DNA from: Bacillota bacterium
Lineage (GTDB): Bacteria > Bacillota > Clostridia > Lachnospirales > Anaerotignaceae
Assembly (NCBI GenBank): GCA_017547125.1
Contig: JAFYQL010000213.1
Coordinates: 1 to 6,556, forward strand
Reading direction: 5' to 3'
DNA length: 6,556 bases
The position numbers and the translations under genes were made by a program. A model generated the notes under the pieces. It had not been told where the DNA came from, did no database searches, and worked only from the letters and a program-made list of their open reading frames with translations. Shown here one piece after another: positions 5,352 through 6,556 of this stretch (positions are counted from its first letter, which is position 1; each line of letters opens with the position of its first letter).

Positions 5352-6556
5352 ATGGCAGAGAGTATGGCAGGCTTTAAAAGAAGCTGTATGTGCTGTGATG
5401 TTAATGAAAACATGACAGGCGAAAAAGTTACAGTTATGGGCTGGGTACAGAGAAGAAGAGACTTAGGTCAGCTTATTTTCATTGCCCTCAGAGACAGAAC
5501 AGGTATTGTTCAGGTTGTTATTGACGGTAACAGTGATGAAGAAATTTTCAAAAAGGCTGAAACAGTAAGAAGCGAATATGTACTTGCAGTTACAGGTACA
5601 GTTGCTCTCAGAACAGCTGAAAACATAAATGAAAACATGAAAACAGGTAAAATCGAAATCATCGCTGAACAGATGAGAATTCTTTCTGAAAGTGAAACAC
5701 CACCTTTCCAGGTTGAAGACAACATCAATGTAAATGATGAACTCAGATTAAAATACAGATACCTCGATTTAAGAAGACCTTCTAACTTCAACCACATCAA
5801 AATGAGACACGATGTTGTTAAGACAGTAAGAAACTTCCTTTCAGACGAAGGCTTCCTTGAAATTGAAACACCTATCCTTCAGAAGAGCACACCTGAAGGT
5901 GCAAGAGACTATCTTGTACCAAGCCGTGTTCATCCGGGTTCATTCTATGCTCTTCCACAGAGCCCACAGCTTTTCAAACAGCTTCTTATGGTTTCAGGTA
6001 TGGACAGATACTTCCAGATTGCAAAATGCTTCCGTGATGAAGACTTAAGAGCTGACAGACAGCCTGAATTTACACAGATTGACATGGAACTTTCATTTAT
6101 CGATCTTGAAGAAATTATGGACGTTAATGAAAGACTCATCCAGAAAATCTGGAAAGATAACCTTGGTGTAGATATTCAGATTCCATTCAAGAGAATGACT
6201 TGGAGAGAAGGTATGGACAGATTCGGTAGTGACAAGCCAGACCTTCGTTTCGGTATGGAACTTAAAAACATCACAGAAGTTGTTCGTGGTACAGAATTTG
6301 TTGTATTCAAGAACGCTATCGATATGGGTGGCAGCGTAAGAGCTATCAATGCTGAAGGTTGCGGTAACTTCCCAAGAAAACAGATTGACAGCCTTGTTGA
6401 ATTTGTTAAGACATACAAAGCAAAAGGTCTTGCTTGGATTGTTGTTAACGAAGACGGCACAATCAAGAGCCAGATTGCTAAATTCTTTACAGATGAAAAA
6501 ATGGCAGAAATCGTTGCAGCTATGGATGGTAAGCCAGGCGACCTTATTCTTATCTG
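5352..6556 (+). CDS. aspS: Aspartyl-tRNA synthetase, 3'-truncated by window edge
   Basis: Class IIb synthetase charging tRNA-Asp. The frame is open from ATG 5352 (TAAGGAG at 5338-5344, 7 bases upstream) to the window end: 401 codons plus two bases of a family usually near 590 residues. In order: N-terminal OB-fold anticodon-binding domain with GWVQRRRDLGQLIF (30-43); YRYLDLRRP (135-143); motif 1 region and the aspartate/flipping-loop segment TPEGARDYLVPSR (180-192); QSPQLFKQLL (203-212); motif 2 FRDEDLRADRQPEFTQID (from F227); then the bacterial GAD insertion starting near DRFGSDKPDLRFG (about 289-301). Motif 3 lies beyond the edge. L38 in RRRDLG matches the E. coli-type discriminating enzyme rather than the His of non-discriminating ones, suggesting charging of tRNA-Asp only. 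The N-terminus reads RSCMCCDV where relatives usually have RTHxCGEL. Confidence 0.98.
   Translation, partial: MAESMAGFKRSCMCCDVNENMTGEKVTVMGWVQRRRDLGQLIFIALRDRTGIVQVVIDGNSDEEIFKKAETVRSEYVLAVTGTVALRTAENINENMKTGKIEIIAEQMRILSESETPPFQVEDNINVNDELRLKYRYLDLRRPSNFNHIKMRHDVVKTVRNFLSDEGFLEIETPILQKSTPEGARDYLVPSRVHPGSFYALPQSPQLFKQLLMVSGMDRYFQIAKCFRDEDLRADRQPEFTQIDMELSFIDLEEIMDVNERLIQKIWKDNLGVDIQIPFKRMTWREGMDRFGSDKPDLRFGMELKNITEVVRGTEFVVFKNAIDMGGSVRAINAEGCGNFPRKQIDSLVEFVKTYKAKGLAWIVVNEDGTIKSQIAKFFTDEKMAEIVAAMDGKPGDLILI

Overview
The window looks like a chromosomal housekeeping segment from a low-to-moderate-GC Firmicute, most likely an anaerobic member of Clostridia. The reasons are strong GGAGG-type ribosome binding sites, a T-box leader, heavy use of AGA, ACA and CTT codons, a Cys-rich HisRS insertion of the kind I associate with Clostridia, and the dtd / MBL hydrolase / hemZ / hisS / aspS gene order familiar from that class. 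Genus-level placement is not possible from the sequence alone. Every gene lies on the + strand. I see no mobile elements, CRISPR arrays, tRNA or rRNA genes.

Layout. (1) 1-2465: the 3' two-thirds of dtd (D-aminoacyl-tRNA deacylase), then an MBL-fold glyoxalase-II-like hydrolase whose Shine-Dalgarno overlaps the dtd stop codon, then the radical SAM gene hemZ. These three probably belong to one transcript that starts upstream of the window, with a weak hairpin just before hemZ. (2) 2466-2832: a 367-base non-coding region holding a good sigma-A-type promoter and a complete T-box riboswitch (Stem I, Stem II, Stem IIA/B, Stem III, antiterminator and competing terminator). (3) 2833-5262: hisS and ilvE, 53 bases apart, closed by a perfect 10-bp intrinsic terminator. 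(4) 5263-6556: a likely separate promoter and aspS, which runs off the right edge after 401 codons.

How the genes fit together. The theme is tRNA charging and its quality control: Dtd removes D-amino acids from tRNA, and HisRS and AspRS charge their tRNAs. The T-box would switch the hisS-ilvE unit on when its cognate tRNA is uncharged. The odd parts are the insertion of a branched-chain aminotransferase between hisS and aspS, and a T-box whose specifier region contains no His or Asp codon. Its best reading is GTA (Val), or GGT (Gly) in the other register, and its UGGU bulge fits a tRNA with discriminator A (such as tRNA-Val) rather than tRNA-His. That would link the switch to ilvE more than to hisS. 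Dtd also departs from its catalytic-motif consensus (PNFTL in place of SQFTL). I found no evidence of an entirely new multi-gene system; the T-box specificity puzzle is the most rewarding lead.
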